Under the pieces are notes generated by a model, which did not search any database, had not been told where the DNA came from, and was given only the letters and a program-made list of their open reading frames with translations. Below, one piece after another: positions 17,458 to 25,774 of a stretch of DNA of 64,000 nucleotides (positions within the stretch are counted from its first letter, which is position 1; each line of letters starts with the position of its first letter). The position numbers and the translations under genes are program-made. This DNA comes from CAZAQK01 sp964535825 (GTDB taxonomy: Bacteria > Pseudomonadota > Alphaproteobacteria > Rickettsiales > SXRF01), in assembly GCA_964535825.1 (NCBI GenBank), contig CAZHUC010000001.1:310001-374000 (forward strand). Direction: 5' to 3'.

Positions 17458-18468
17458 ATGACCAATTACAACTTTACATCCGATAACACCTCAGGTGCGC
17501 ATCCTGCGGTGATGCAGGCTGTTGTGGAAGCCAATGCCGGCACACGCAAAAGCTACGGCGCGGATGATGCCACCAAGGCCATTGAACAAAAATTTTCAGA
17601 GCTATTTGAGTACAAGGTAAAAGTATTTTTGGTGTCAACAGGCACAGCAGCCAACTCTCTTGCATTGGCGCAACTGGTAAAACCATGGGGTAGCATCGCC
17701 TGTCACAGAACAGCACATATCGTGGAGGATGAGTGCGGCGCTCCTGAATTCTTTACAGCGGGTGCAAAGCTGGTGTTGCTGGACGGTGAGAACGGAAAAT
17801 TCTCCGCTAATGCTCTGCATAATAAATTAAACGGAGCTGAGCATGGCGCGCCGCATGTATCTCCGCTGCAGGCAATGTCTATCAGTCAGGCCACGGAATA
17901 TGGCACGGCCTACGGTCTTGAAGAGATCAAGGCGCTTACAAAAACAGCAAAGCAATTCAATATACCGGTGCATATGGATGGTGCGCGCTTTGCGAATGCA
18001 CTGGCTCGTATGAATTGCACGCCAGCGGATATGTCGTGGAAAGCGGGGGTTGATGTACTCTCCTTTGGTATGACAAAGAATGGCGCACTGGCAGCTGAAG
18101 CCGTGGTTTTCTTTAACCCGGAGCAGTCCGAGGATTTTGAGTATCGCCGCAAGCGTGGCGGGCATTTGCTTTCCAAGCATCGTTTTCTGGTAGCGCAGTG
18201 TGAAGCCATGCTTGCTAATGACTTATGGTTGCAGGCTGCACGCCATGCCAATGATATGGCCGATCATCTGGCGGAGAAGGCAAAGCTCAAGCTTGCCTAT
18301 CCTGTGCAGGCGAATGAGGTGTTTTTCCACATGCCATTTGCACTCGTGGAAAAACTCCAGAAACGTGGCCATATTTTTTATAAATGGGGTGATGGCGATG
18401 TGTATCGTTTCGTATGCAGTTTTGCTACTACTAAAGAACAAGTTGATTCTCTCATAAAAGATTTTTAA
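17458..18468 (+). CDS. ltaE: Low-specificity L-threonine aldolase
   Basis: PLP-dependent fold-type I enzyme that splits threonine/allo-threonine into glycine and acetaldehyde. The family N-terminus NFTSDNTSGAHPAVMQA is present. So are SYGADDATK, GTAANSLAL, the PLP-facing HMDGARFANAL with its Asp, and the Schiff-base lysine Lys207 in LSFGMTKNGALAAEAV. The length of 336 residues is normal. It begins directly after the fabI stop with no separate ribosome binding site, suggesting co-translation, and is followed by aroC after 55 bases. Glycine supply for hemA is a possible physiological link, but this is inference. Confidence 0.94.
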   Translation: MTNYNFTSDNTSGAHPAVMQAVVEANAGTRKSYGADDATKAIEQKFSELFEYKVKVFLVSTGTAANSLALAQLVKPWGSIACHRTAHIVEDECGAPEFFTAGAKLVLLDGENGKFSANALHNKLNGAEHGAPHVSPLQAMSISQATEYGTAYGLEEIKALTKTAKQFNIPVHMDGARFANALARMNCTPADMSWKAGVDVLSFGMTKNGALAAEAVVFFNPEQSEDFEYRRKRGGHLLSKHRFLVAQCEAMLANDLWLQAARHANDMADHLAEKAKLKLAYPVQANEVFFHMPFALVEKLQKRGHIFYKWGDGDVYRFVCSFATTKEQVDSLIKDF

Positions 18469-18523
18469 TCGCTTTTTTATACATTTTTTCTTAGAATGCG
18501 CGCACACAAAATCGGGTACAGAT

Positions 18524-19588
18524 ATGTCGAACACCTTTGGCCGTTTATTTAAATTCACCACATGGGGCGAGAGCCACGGCGAGGCAATAGGCTGCGTCAT
18601 AGATGGCGTGCCGCCGCAGATACCCTTGAGCGAGGCTGAGATACAGCCATGGCTGGACAAGCGCAGGCCTGCACAGTCGCGCCATACCACGCAACGTAAA
18701 GAACAGGATAAGGTGAAGATATTATCTGGTGTATTCGAAGGAAAAACAACAGGCACGCCTGTCAGCCTGATGATCGCGAACGAAGATGCGAAATCAAAAG
18801 ACTATGACGACATCCATGAAAAATTCCGCCCGGGACATGCGGATTATACTTACTTCAAGAAATATGGCATTCGTGACTGGCGCGGTAGTGGCCGGGCCTC
18901 TGCGCGTGAAACTGCCATGCGTGTTGCTGCCGGTGCAGTCGCCAGAAAGATCATCGGGAATGTAAATATTCGCGGTGCCATGTTGCAAATGGGAGCACAC
19001 ATCGTTGATTATGCCAACTGGGACTGGAATACTGTCGAGACGAATGAATTCTGGTGTCCGGATTCGATTGCTGCTATGCAGTGGGAGAAATATCTTGATG
19101 AAGTACGCAAAGCGGGTTCATCTGTGGGTGCGGTGATTACTGTGGTTGCCAGCAACGTACCTGTTGGCCTTGGTGAGCCGATCTATGGGAAATTAGATGC
19201 TGATATTGCATCAGCCATGATGAGTATCAATGCCGTAAAAGGTGTTGAGATCGGTGCAGGGTTTGGCGCAGCCTCCCTGCGTGGCGAAGAAAATGCCGAC
19301 CGTATGCGGATGAATAACGGTAAGATCGAGTTCTTGTCCAACAATGCGGGTGGTATCCTGGGTGGTATTTCATCAGGGCAGGATATTGTGGTGCGGTTTG
19401 CGGTGAAGCCTACCAGCTCTATCATGCACCCGGTAGAGACCGTGGATATACACGGCAAAAACACCGTCGTTCAAACCAAAGGGCGGCATGATCCCTGCGT
19501 GGGCATCCGCGCAGTGCCGGTGGGTGAGGCAATGCTCGCCTGCGTGCTGGCTGACCATATGTTACTACAAAAGGCAATGAAGGGTTAA
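18524..19588 (+). CDS. aroC: Chorismate synthase
   Basis: Last enzyme of the shikimate pathway; converts EPSP to chorismate using reduced FMN. The protein starts with NTFGRLFKFTTWGESHG and shows the signature GVPPQIPL. The FMN/substrate-binding RPGHADYTYFKKYG, DWRGSGRASARETAMRVAAG and GAGFGAASLRGEENAD follow, then NNAGGILGGISSGQDIV and the C-terminal GRHDPCVGIRAVPVGEAM. All active-site His and Arg segments are intact and the length (354 aa) is standard. The AsmA gene follows after 3 bases, so they are probably co-transcribed. Confidence 0.97.
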   Translation: MSNTFGRLFKFTTWGESHGEAIGCVIDGVPPQIPLSEAEIQPWLDKRRPAQSRHTTQRKEQDKVKILSGVFEGKTTGTPVSLMIANEDAKSKDYDDIHEKFRPGHADYTYFKKYGIRDWRGSGRASARETAMRVAAGAVARKIIGNVNIRGAMLQMGAHIVDYANWDWNTVETNEFWCPDSIAAMQWEKYLDEVRKAGSSVGAVITVVASNVPVGLGEPIYGKLDADIASAMMSINAVKGVEIGAGFGAASLRGEENADRMRMNNGKIEFLSNNAGGILGGISSGQDIVVRFAVKPTSSIMHPVETVDIHGKNTVVQTKGRHDPCVGIRAVPVGEAMLACVLADHMLLQKAMKG

Positions 19589-19591
19589 GTA

Positions 19592-21553
19592 ATGCTAAAA
19601 AAACTACTGTTATCTATCGTCGTACTCATTTTCATTCTTATAGGAATTGCGCTCGTGCTGCCGTCGTTCCTGCCGGAAGACAGGATCCGTAAAACAGTGT
19701 TCGATCATGCACGGGAAATGACTGGCTATGATATTTCGGTAGCTGGTGATCTCAAGTTGAAATTCTTCCCATATATCGGCGTTTATATGGAAGATGTGAC
19801 GATCGGTAAGAACACAGGAAAAGTTGCGCTTGCAACCCTGAAGTCGCTGAATGTCGAAATAGGTACGATGGCGTTCATCAGCGGTAATCTGGATGTCAAA
19901 AGCTTGGTGCTCGATTCGCCTGTTATTAATCTTGCAGTGTCAGGAGATGGCAGGAAGAACTGGCAGCCTAAAATATCCACGCCAGCAGAACCAGCGCAGC
20001 CACTGCCTGGCCAGCCTGTATCAGAAGGTGATTTCGCAGAAAATCTTATAAGGAACATCAAGCTGCAGGATGTAAGGATTATAAACGGTTTTATGTCTTA
20101 CAATAATGTAAACACCAAGGAAAAATGGGATCTCAAAAAGATCAATGTGGATGTTTCGCTCGATGGTGTTACCTCGCCGTTCAAAGCCGCGGGTGATATA
20201 GAATTAAATAAACAGACACTGAAGTTCAAAGCCACGGTCGAAACACTGCAGACATTGCTGAGCGCAAAAAAAGCAAACATAACCTTTAGTGCCAGCAATC
20301 AGTATTTTGATGCCTCAGCCGACGGCAAACTGCATGACATGGGTTACAACGGTAAGCTGAACATCAGTTCACCCTCTGTAACCGGTTTGATAGGATGGGC
20401 AAATTCAAAGCCGATGGATGCTGAATTCGCTTCTGCATTTCCTTTGAAAATATCAAGTAATGCTGAATGTTCGGCAAGCCAGTGTGTGTTCAGCAATGCC
20501 AACCTCAATCTGGATACTATTGAAGCTAAGGGTAAGATAAAGGCGTTATTCAGTGGTGTTGTGCCATATATCGAACTGGCAATAGACACCAATGTGCTTG
20601 ATCTCAACCTGTTCAAAACACAGCCAAAAAAAACAGCATCATTATCACTGATACAAGATGCTAACGCTGCTGGTCCAGCTGGCTGGAGTGATGAGCGCAT
20701 GGATTTCTCGGCGCTGCGCAGTATTGATCTGGTAGCTAATGTGAACACCCAGGGTCTTAAAATTAACAATATCAAAATCGGTAAGACCATCTTCCGTGCA
20801 AAGATCCAGCGCGGCAAGCTCTCATCGGATATCATTGATGCGGAGTTTTACGGCGGTAAGGCGAATATCACTGCATCGGTAGATACATCTACGAATGTGG
20901 TGCAGGTTGAAAAACGCATCATGATCTCTGGTGTGAATCTTGAGCCATTGCTCATTGATGCCGAGGTTACGGATCGTTTCAGTGGCAAGACCAATATTCA
21001 GATGAACATGGTCACCACGGGCAGCACAGAGCGTGAGATGATCTCCAACATGCATGGTGCTGGTAATGTGCAGTGTACCGACGGAGCGATCAAGGGCATC
21101 AATATTGCAGAAATGGTGCGTAATGTTCAGTCTGCTTTCAAGCCGGTTGATAAAACCAGCCAGAAGACCGATTTCTCTGAAGCTGGCGGCACATTCACCA
21201 TTACCAAGGGGGTCGTGAATAATAACGACCTGATAATGAAAGCGCCGCTGTTCCGTGTGAAGGGTGAGGGTAATGTCAATCTTCCGCTGCGTACCATTAA
21301 TTATCGCCTGAATCCACAGATAGTGGAAACCATTCAGGGGCAGGGTGGTAAGGAAAAGGCAGGGATTGGTGTACCGATCATCATCGGCGGCACGATAGAT
21401 AACCCTACCTACCGCCCGGATCTGGAAAGCACCATTAAAGAGGTTATCCAGAATCCCGAGAAAGCGAAGGAAGCTGTTGATACCCTCAAGCAACAGTTGA
21501 AGGAGAACAAGGGTAACCTGAAGGGCTTACTAAAGCAGTTCAAACAGCCTTAG
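19592..21553 (+). CDS. AsmA family envelope protein
   Basis: 653-residue protein with an N-terminal signal-anchor helix (about 5-27, KLLLSIVVLIFILIGIALVL) and the AsmA N-terminal domain. The latter has the typical MTGYDISVAGDLKLKFFPYIGVYMEDVTIG stretch, given here as residues 44-73 by position. The C-terminal half has the AsmA-like repeats and ends in PTYRPDLESTIKEVIQNPEK and a Lys-rich tail. The family is linked to outer membrane assembly and lipid transport. It follows aroC by 3 bases, and its last 14 bases overlap the convergent hisI gene. Together with the 1040-aa protein at 4.9 kb it gives two family members in one window. Confidence 0.9.
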   Translation: MLKKLLLSIVVLIFILIGIALVLPSFLPEDRIRKTVFDHAREMTGYDISVAGDLKLKFFPYIGVYMEDVTIGKNTGKVALATLKSLNVEIGTMAFISGNLDVKSLVLDSPVINLAVSGDGRKNWQPKISTPAEPAQPLPGQPVSEGDFAENLIRNIKLQDVRIINGFMSYNNVNTKEKWDLKKINVDVSLDGVTSPFKAAGDIELNKQTLKFKATVETLQTLLSAKKANITFSASNQYFDASADGKLHDMGYNGKLNISSPSVTGLIGWANSKPMDAEFASAFPLKISSNAECSASQCVFSNANLNLDTIEAKGKIKALFSGVVPYIELAIDTNVLDLNLFKTQPKKTASLSLIQDANAAGPAGWSDERMDFSALRSIDLVANVNTQGLKINNIKIGKTIFRAKIQRGKLSSDIIDAEFYGGKANITASVDTSTNVVQVEKRIMISGVNLEPLLIDAEVTDRFSGKTNIQMNMVTTGSTEREMISNMHGAGNVQCTDGAIKGINIAEMVRNVQSAFKPVDKTSQKTDFSEAGGTFTITKGVVNNNDLIMKAPLFRVKGEGNVNLPLRTINYRLNPQIVETIQGQGGKEKAGIGVPIIIGGTIDNPTYRPDLESTIKEVIQNPEKAKEAVDTLKQQLKENKGNLKGLLKQFKQP

Positions 21554-21869
21554 TAAAAAAACAGGTCTTTTCGCCGGTGTGGCAGGCTGCGCCTGTTTGC
21601 TCTACCTTGAGCAGCAGCGTGTCGCCGTCGCAATCGATAAAGAATTCTTTTAGCCTTTGTGTGTGGCCAGAAGTTTCACCTTTGCGCCACAGGCTGTTTC
21701 TTGAGCGTGACCAATAATACACATCTTTTGTAGCGAGTGTTTTCTCAATGGCTTCGCGGTTCATCCATGCCATCATCAGCACATCGCCGCTTTTCACGCA
21801 TTGCGCGATAGCCGGCACTAAGCCTGCTTCATTAAAGGTGATGCGTTTCATTATATCTTCAGAGTTCAT
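21540..21869 (-). CDS. hisI: Phosphoribosyl-AMP cyclohydrolase
   Basis: Third step of histidine synthesis: opens the purine ring of PR-AMP. The 109-residue stand-alone domain contains VLMMAWMNREAIEKTL, YYWSRSRNSLWRKGETSGH, the metal-binding acidic cluster DCDGD, and the zinc-binding CHTGEKTCFF. The fused PRA-PH (HisE) domain seen in enterobacteria is absent, as usual in Alphaproteobacteria. No other his genes are nearby. A second ATG six codons in is possible as the start. It lies 11 bases downstream of xthA on the same strand. Confidence 0.96.
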   Translation of the reverse strand: MNSEDIMKRITFNEAGLVPAIAQCVKSGDVLMMAWMNREAIEKTLATKDVYYWSRSRNSLWRKGETSGHTQRLKEFFIDCDGDTLLLKVEQTGAACHTGEKTCFFTKAV

Positions 21870-21880
21870 GGTATTTCTTC

Positions 21881-22684
21881 TTACGCTGCGAGTTTTATGT
21901 CTATCATAACCGGCACATGGTCGGAAGTGGATTCCCAGTCACGCGTGTCAGGAAAGATGGTGAATTGTTTTAGGGCCGGCGTGAGTTCCGGGGTTACCCA
22001 GATATGATCCAGCCTGCGGCCACGATTGGATTTCTTCCAGTCGCGGTTACGGTAGCTCCACCAACTATAGAGCTTTTCTTCCAGCGGCACATAATGCCTG
22101 CCGACATCACACCAGCCAAGAGAGTCCTGCAGGGCGTTCAACCGCTCAACCTCAGCCGGAGTATGGCTTACTACATTCAGAAGCTGTTTATGCGACCACA
22201 CATCATTCGGATGCGGGGCAATATTGAAATCACCCACGATGATGGTATTGCGCTTCTGCTTCTTCATGGTCTTTGACCATTCTGTCATATGCTCCACGAA
22301 GCGCAGCTTGAAATCATAGGCAGGGTTCTGCTTTGGATCGGGTATATCGCCGCCGGCCGGAACATAGAAATTATGCAGGGCCGTGCCATCCGGCAGCACA
22401 GCGCTGATATGGCGCTTATCCTCAGAGCCGGCAATTTTCATGCAATCCATGCTGGTCAGGGGGATCTTGGAGAGTATGGCTACGCCATTATAACTTTTCT
22501 GGCCACTGAACAATACATGCGGAAACTCTAGGGATTTCAAGGCTTCCAGCGGGAAAGAGCCATCCTCAACCTTGGTCTCCTGCAGGCAGATGATGTCGGG
22601 ATTATGGCTGGATATCAGCTTTTTAAGCAGGGGTATGCGGATACGGACAGAGTTGATATTCCATGTAACGATTCGTAAAGACAT
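21881..22684 (-). CDS. xthA: Exodeoxyribonuclease III
   Basis: Mg-dependent AP endonuclease/3'-exonuclease of the EEP family, used in base-excision repair. Motifs are WNINSVRIRIPLL (N-terminal Asn), CLQETKVEDGSFP (metal Glu), YNGVAILSK, VGDFNIAPHPNDVW (catalytic Asp/Asn), RGRRLDHIWVT and the terminal SDHVPVMI (catalytic His). The length, 267 residues from the ATG at 22684, is normal. An upstream in-frame TTG at 22690 is less likely. The gene diverges from the FAD monooxygenase gene 46 bases away and precedes hisI. Confidence 0.96.
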   Translation of the reverse strand: MSLRIVTWNINSVRIRIPLLKKLISSHNPDIICLQETKVEDGSFPLEALKSLEFPHVLFSGQKSYNGVAILSKIPLTSMDCMKIAGSEDKRHISAVLPDGTALHNFYVPAGGDIPDPKQNPAYDFKLRFVEHMTEWSKTMKKQKRNTIIVGDFNIAPHPNDVWSHKQLLNVVSHTPAEVERLNALQDSLGWCDVGRHYVPLEEKLYSWWSYRNRDWKKSNRGRRLDHIWVTPELTPALKQFTIFPDTRDWESTSDHVPVMIDIKLAA

Positions 22685-22729
22685 GTTCAAATTACTTTCT
22701 TTGATTCGCTGAAATACTATACTGCCAGC

Positions 22730-23962
22730 ATGAGTTTACAAGAACGATATGATGTAGTGATCAGCGGTGGCGGCTTCGCAGGAATGAGCCTGGCCATTGG
22801 TTTGGCGCAAGCGGGCATAAAAACACTCCTGATCGAAAGAGGCAACATCAGCACGCAGCTTGAAGCATCTTTCGATGGGCGCGTGAGTGCGATCGCGCTC
22901 GGCTCGAAGAATGTGTTGGCCGGTATCGGTGCGTGGGAAGGTATGGCTGCACACGCAGAACCGATTCTGGATATCCGTGTGTCAGATGGTGATACGCCTT
23001 TCTTCCTGCATTATGATCACAAGGAAATGAGTGAAAGCACCGGTGGTGCGCCATTCGGGTACATCGTAGAGAATCGCTACATACGTCAGGCGCTTGCTGC
23101 CAAGGCGCAGAGCGAGAGCAACCTGCATTTTATAGATAACACACAGATCACACATTCTGAAATTGTCGGGAATGATGTGTGCGTGCACTTGCAGTATAAT
23201 AAAAAAATTACGGCGAAATTGTTGATAGGCGCAGATGGAAAACAATCTGCCATTCGCAAGATGGCGGGTATCGGAGAAGTGAACTGGGGTTATAAGCAGG
23301 TCGCGATCGTTTGCACCATCGAGCATGACAAACCACACTCAGGCGTAGCGCAGGAACGGTTTCTTCCCGCTGGTCCATTTGCCGCATTGCCGATGACGGG
23401 TAACCGGTCATCACTGGTGTGGGTTGAGCCACAGAACAGGGTGCAGACCTATCTGGAGCTTCCAGAAGCAGAATTCGTGCAAGAGATAGAAGAGCGGGTA
23501 GGTGGTTATCTCGGACGCATACGTGTGGCGGGGGATCGTTTTAGTTACCCTTTATCTCTGATGCATGCGAAGTCATATGTAAGCGAACGTGTGGCGCTGA
23601 TAGGCGATGCCGCACATGCCATGCATCCGCTGGCCGGGCAGGGCGTGAATCTTGGTTTTAGGGATGTCGCTGTGTTGATTGACCTATTATCGGAGCAATC
23701 TAAGGCAGGCAAGGATATTGGCGATGGAGAAATATTGAAGCATTACCAAAGATGGCGGCGATTCGATAATGTGGCCATGCTGGCGGTTACTGATATTCTC
23801 AACAGACTGTTTTCAAATAATATCCTGCCATTCAAACTGGCGCGAAATGCAGGTTTTTTCGCCGTTAGCCAGATGACGCCGGTAAAGCGCTTTTTTATGA
23901 GCCATGCGATGGGATTGGTGGGCGATCTGCCCTCTCTGATCAAAAAACCCCATAATAATTAG
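22730..23962 (+). CDS. UbiH/UbiF/COQ6-family FAD-dependent hydroxylase
   Basis: Class A flavoprotein monooxygenase most likely hydroxylating the ubiquinone ring. Features: the dinucleotide-binding VVISGGGFAGMSLAIGLA at residues 9-26, the second FAD motif IGADGKQSAIRKMAG around 164, and ALIGDAAHAMHPLAGQGVNL near 285, the GD motif of this family. The length of 410 residues is typical of UbiH/UbiF. Ring position specificity (C5, C6 or C1) cannot be assigned from sequence alone because the enzymes differ in regiospecificity between Alphaproteobacteria. It appears monocistronic. Confidence 0.9.
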   Translation: MSLQERYDVVISGGGFAGMSLAIGLAQAGIKTLLIERGNISTQLEASFDGRVSAIALGSKNVLAGIGAWEGMAAHAEPILDIRVSDGDTPFFLHYDHKEMSESTGGAPFGYIVENRYIRQALAAKAQSESNLHFIDNTQITHSEIVGNDVCVHLQYNKKITAKLLIGADGKQSAIRKMAGIGEVNWGYKQVAIVCTIEHDKPHSGVAQERFLPAGPFAALPMTGNRSSLVWVEPQNRVQTYLELPEAEFVQEIEERVGGYLGRIRVAGDRFSYPLSLMHAKSYVSERVALIGDAAHAMHPLAGQGVNLGFRDVAVLIDLLSEQSKAGKDIGDGEILKHYQRWRRFDNVAMLAVTDILNRLFSNNILPFKLARNAGFFAVSQMTPVKRFFMSHAMGLVGDLPSLIKKPHNN

Positions 23963-24075
23963 CAAAAATAAACTATTTATAGACGTATTTTAAGCATTTA
24001 ATTAACCATATTTATATATCCTTAATCATTATGACACTTTTGTGACGCCCTATAATCGTTGCCAGGAGCACCCAT

Positions 24076-24396
24076 TTGTTCAATATGATTAAAAACGATA
24101 AAAACTTTACAGAATCCGTTAACCTTCAAAAAAGTGACCGGCTTGGACGAGAGTCTTTGAGGGAGTTGATGAATTTTAGTGAGGCATTGGATATTGAGAT
24201 CGGCCGGATGCAGGCAAACGGGTCGGCGTCCGATCCTCAGATATTGCAGTATATGACCACCAGCAAATCATATTTTAATGATGCCTTGCAGGCGATGCGT
24301 CACTCTAATGGCGAGGCAGGCAGGCTCGCGCTGATAAAATTTGCCGATAGCGTGCAGGACCTGATGGGTTATATCCACAAAATGAGGTTACATTGA
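24076..24396 (+). CDS. Small protein of unknown function, TTG start (106 aa)
   Basis: A soluble, mostly helical 106-residue protein with no recognised motif. A TTG at 24076 is favoured over the ATG at 24085, because AGGAG at 24064-24068 is 7 bases from the TTG but 16 from the ATG. A TATAAT box at 24051-24056 lies so close that the leader must be very short. The stop codon overlaps the ATG of the next 55-aa gene (TGATG), indicating translational coupling. The sequence of small helices (LRELMNFSEALDIEIGRMQ, NDALQAMRHS) has no obvious enzyme signature. Confidence 0.6.
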   Translation: MFNMIKNDKNFTESVNLQKSDRLGRESLRELMNFSEALDIEIGRMQANGSASDPQILQYMTTSKSYFNDALQAMRHSNGEAGRLALIKFADSVQDLMGYIHKMRLH

Positions 24397-24563
24397 TGGT
24401 TTCTCATGATTTCGTGAATACATTGGCAAGGGGCTGGCGTGCGGCAGGTTGTACTGCCCAGCAGCCTGATATTTATGATGCCATGGCTAAGATAGTGAAG
24501 CAAACACCTGATAATAGCCAGCTTGCTGCCAAGCTGGATGCGCTCGATCACGGGCGCGGCTAA
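24396..24563 (+). CDS. Very small protein of unknown function (55 aa)
   Basis: A 55-codon frame starting at the ATG that overlaps the stop of the preceding gene (TGATG) and ending at TAA 24561-24563, immediately next to the convergent Trm112-like gene. The product is a predicted helix pair (FVNTLARGWRAAG, DIYDAMAKIVKQTPD, LAAKLDAL). The close coupling to the 106-aa gene and the even spacing of hydrophobic residues argue that it is real. Function unknown. Confidence 0.5.
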   Translation: MVSHDFVNTLARGWRAAGCTAQQPDIYDAMAKIVKQTPDNSQLAAKLDALDHGRG

Positions 24564-24740
24564 TTAATCTTCCAGCCTGCGGGCTTCTTCCACCAGCATA
24601 ATAGGAATGCCATCCCGAACGGGATAGGCTAATTTTGCAGCGTCACTGATCAGTTCTTGCTTTTGCTGGTCATAACGCAAAACGCCCTTGGTCAGGGGGC
24701 AGACCAGTATTTCCAGTAATTTAGGGTCAACGGCGGCCAT
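24564..24740 (-). CDS. Trm112-like protein (YcaR/UPF0434 family)
   Basis: A 58-residue protein with the UPF0434 pattern: LLEILVCPLTKGVLRYD at the N-terminus, ELISDAAKLAYPVRDGIP, then IMLVEEARRLED at the end. It belongs to the Trm112 fold. In eukaryotes and archaea such proteins activate tRNA and protein methyltransferases; the bacterial role is not established here. Only one of the usual zinc cysteines is present, as in bacterial members. AAGGA lies about 5 bases before the ATG at 24740. The gene ends directly beside the convergent 55-aa gene. Confidence 0.88.
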   Translation of the reverse strand: MAAVDPKLLEILVCPLTKGVLRYDQQKQELISDAAKLAYPVRDGIPIMLVEEARRLED

Positions 24741-24786
24741 AGAAATCCTTATAATTCTTTATGCATACACTTATACAAGTTAGGGC

Positions 24787-24814
24787 TTGCAAAGTGAAAT
24801 AAAAACCATATTAT
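24787..24814 (+). promoter_or_regulatory. Probable promoter of tRNA-Gly
   Basis: A TTGCAA -35 (24787-24792) and a TATTAT -10 (24809-24814), separated by 16 bases, lie 29 bases before the tRNA start. This fits a sigma-70 type promoter. Confidence 0.5.
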
Positions 24815-24843
24815 CCGGCTTCTCGTTATTTTACCGTGCCTGA

Positions 24844-24918
<75 letters not shown>

Positions 24919-24922
24919 GTTT

Positions 24923-25771
24923 TTACCCTGGATGCCTGTTGGCTACCCTTTTACCTGCATCTGAATCAATGAATGCGATGGCGTTTGCTACGGCCTCAGC
25001 TAGTTCTCCGGCCAGATACTTCCTGACAGCAGGTAATTTGCCGCCGATCTGTTCATCTTGCATGAATTCATCCATTTTCTGCTGGATGGCATTAGCCTTT
25101 GAAATGTGAGTGCGTGCCACGAACTGATCAATGGTTTCCTCTAGCCCTCGATGACCTGTATCTTTACTAAGTGCTGCTAGAGCCTTGTCTCCAAGGAAAT
25201 GATCCAGGATCACCCTATATACCAATCTTTCTGCCGTATGATGTGTCAGTTTTTTGGCGATGACCATTTTCATTTTTGTCTGAGGACTATCAGGATCATT
25301 TTTCTGTGCAATGTCCGCTGCCTGTTTAAAACTGCTAAATAATTCATTGGCGCGGCCACGTACCTGCGTGGCGAGCAAAGTACGTTCGTGATGCGGTGCA
25401 TCTACTAATGTTTCACACAGTTGTTTTGCCTTTGACGCAGGATATTTTGTTCTCTCCACATAAGGGGTCAATATGTCCAATGCATGGCAAGCTATGCGAT
25501 ACAGATCCCTTGCGGGAACAACTTGGCCTTTTGTAGTAATATCAAAGCGCTGCGTTTTGCGTTCTGAATAATAGCTTTCGGCATATTCTTTACTGGTGCA
25601 CAATTCTATCGCGTGGCCGATATATGTAGACACTATGTGCAACAACTTGCGTGCCTGATCATCTAACGATCTGTAGTTATTACAAACAAGATGGATGCTT
25701 TTGCCATGTTTCTCGTCGGCATACAGGCTTAGTGTCAGGTCATCAATGTGATATGCTCTTTCCAATTCCAT
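24923..25771 (-). CDS. Protein of unknown function, possible paralogue of its upstream neighbour (282 aa)
   Basis: 282 residues, soluble, mainly helical after an N-terminal beta-rich stretch (ERAYHIDDLTLSLYADEK, then IHLVCNNYRSLDD). No enzyme motif was recognised. Its C-terminus reads AVRKYLAGELAEAVANAI. The neighbour ends with the very similar YYAGELANALYNA at the same relative position, and both begin with a short polar strand pair. This suggests tandem, strongly diverged paralogues. Only 3 bases separate it from that neighbour, so they form one transcription unit, which runs towards tRNA-Gly. Confidence 0.6.
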   Translation of the reverse strand: MELERAYHIDDLTLSLYADEKHGKSIHLVCNNYRSLDDQARKLLHIVSTYIGHAIELCTSKEYAESYYSERKTQRFDITTKGQVVPARDLYRIACHALDILTPYVERTKYPASKAKQLCETLVDAPHHERTLLATQVRGRANELFSSFKQAADIAQKNDPDSPQTKMKMVIAKKLTHHTAERLVYRVILDHFLGDKALAALSKDTGHRGLEETIDQFVARTHISKANAIQQKMDEFMQDEQIGGKLPAVRKYLAGELAEAVANAIAFIDSDAGKRVANRHPG

Positions 25772-25774
25772 ACA

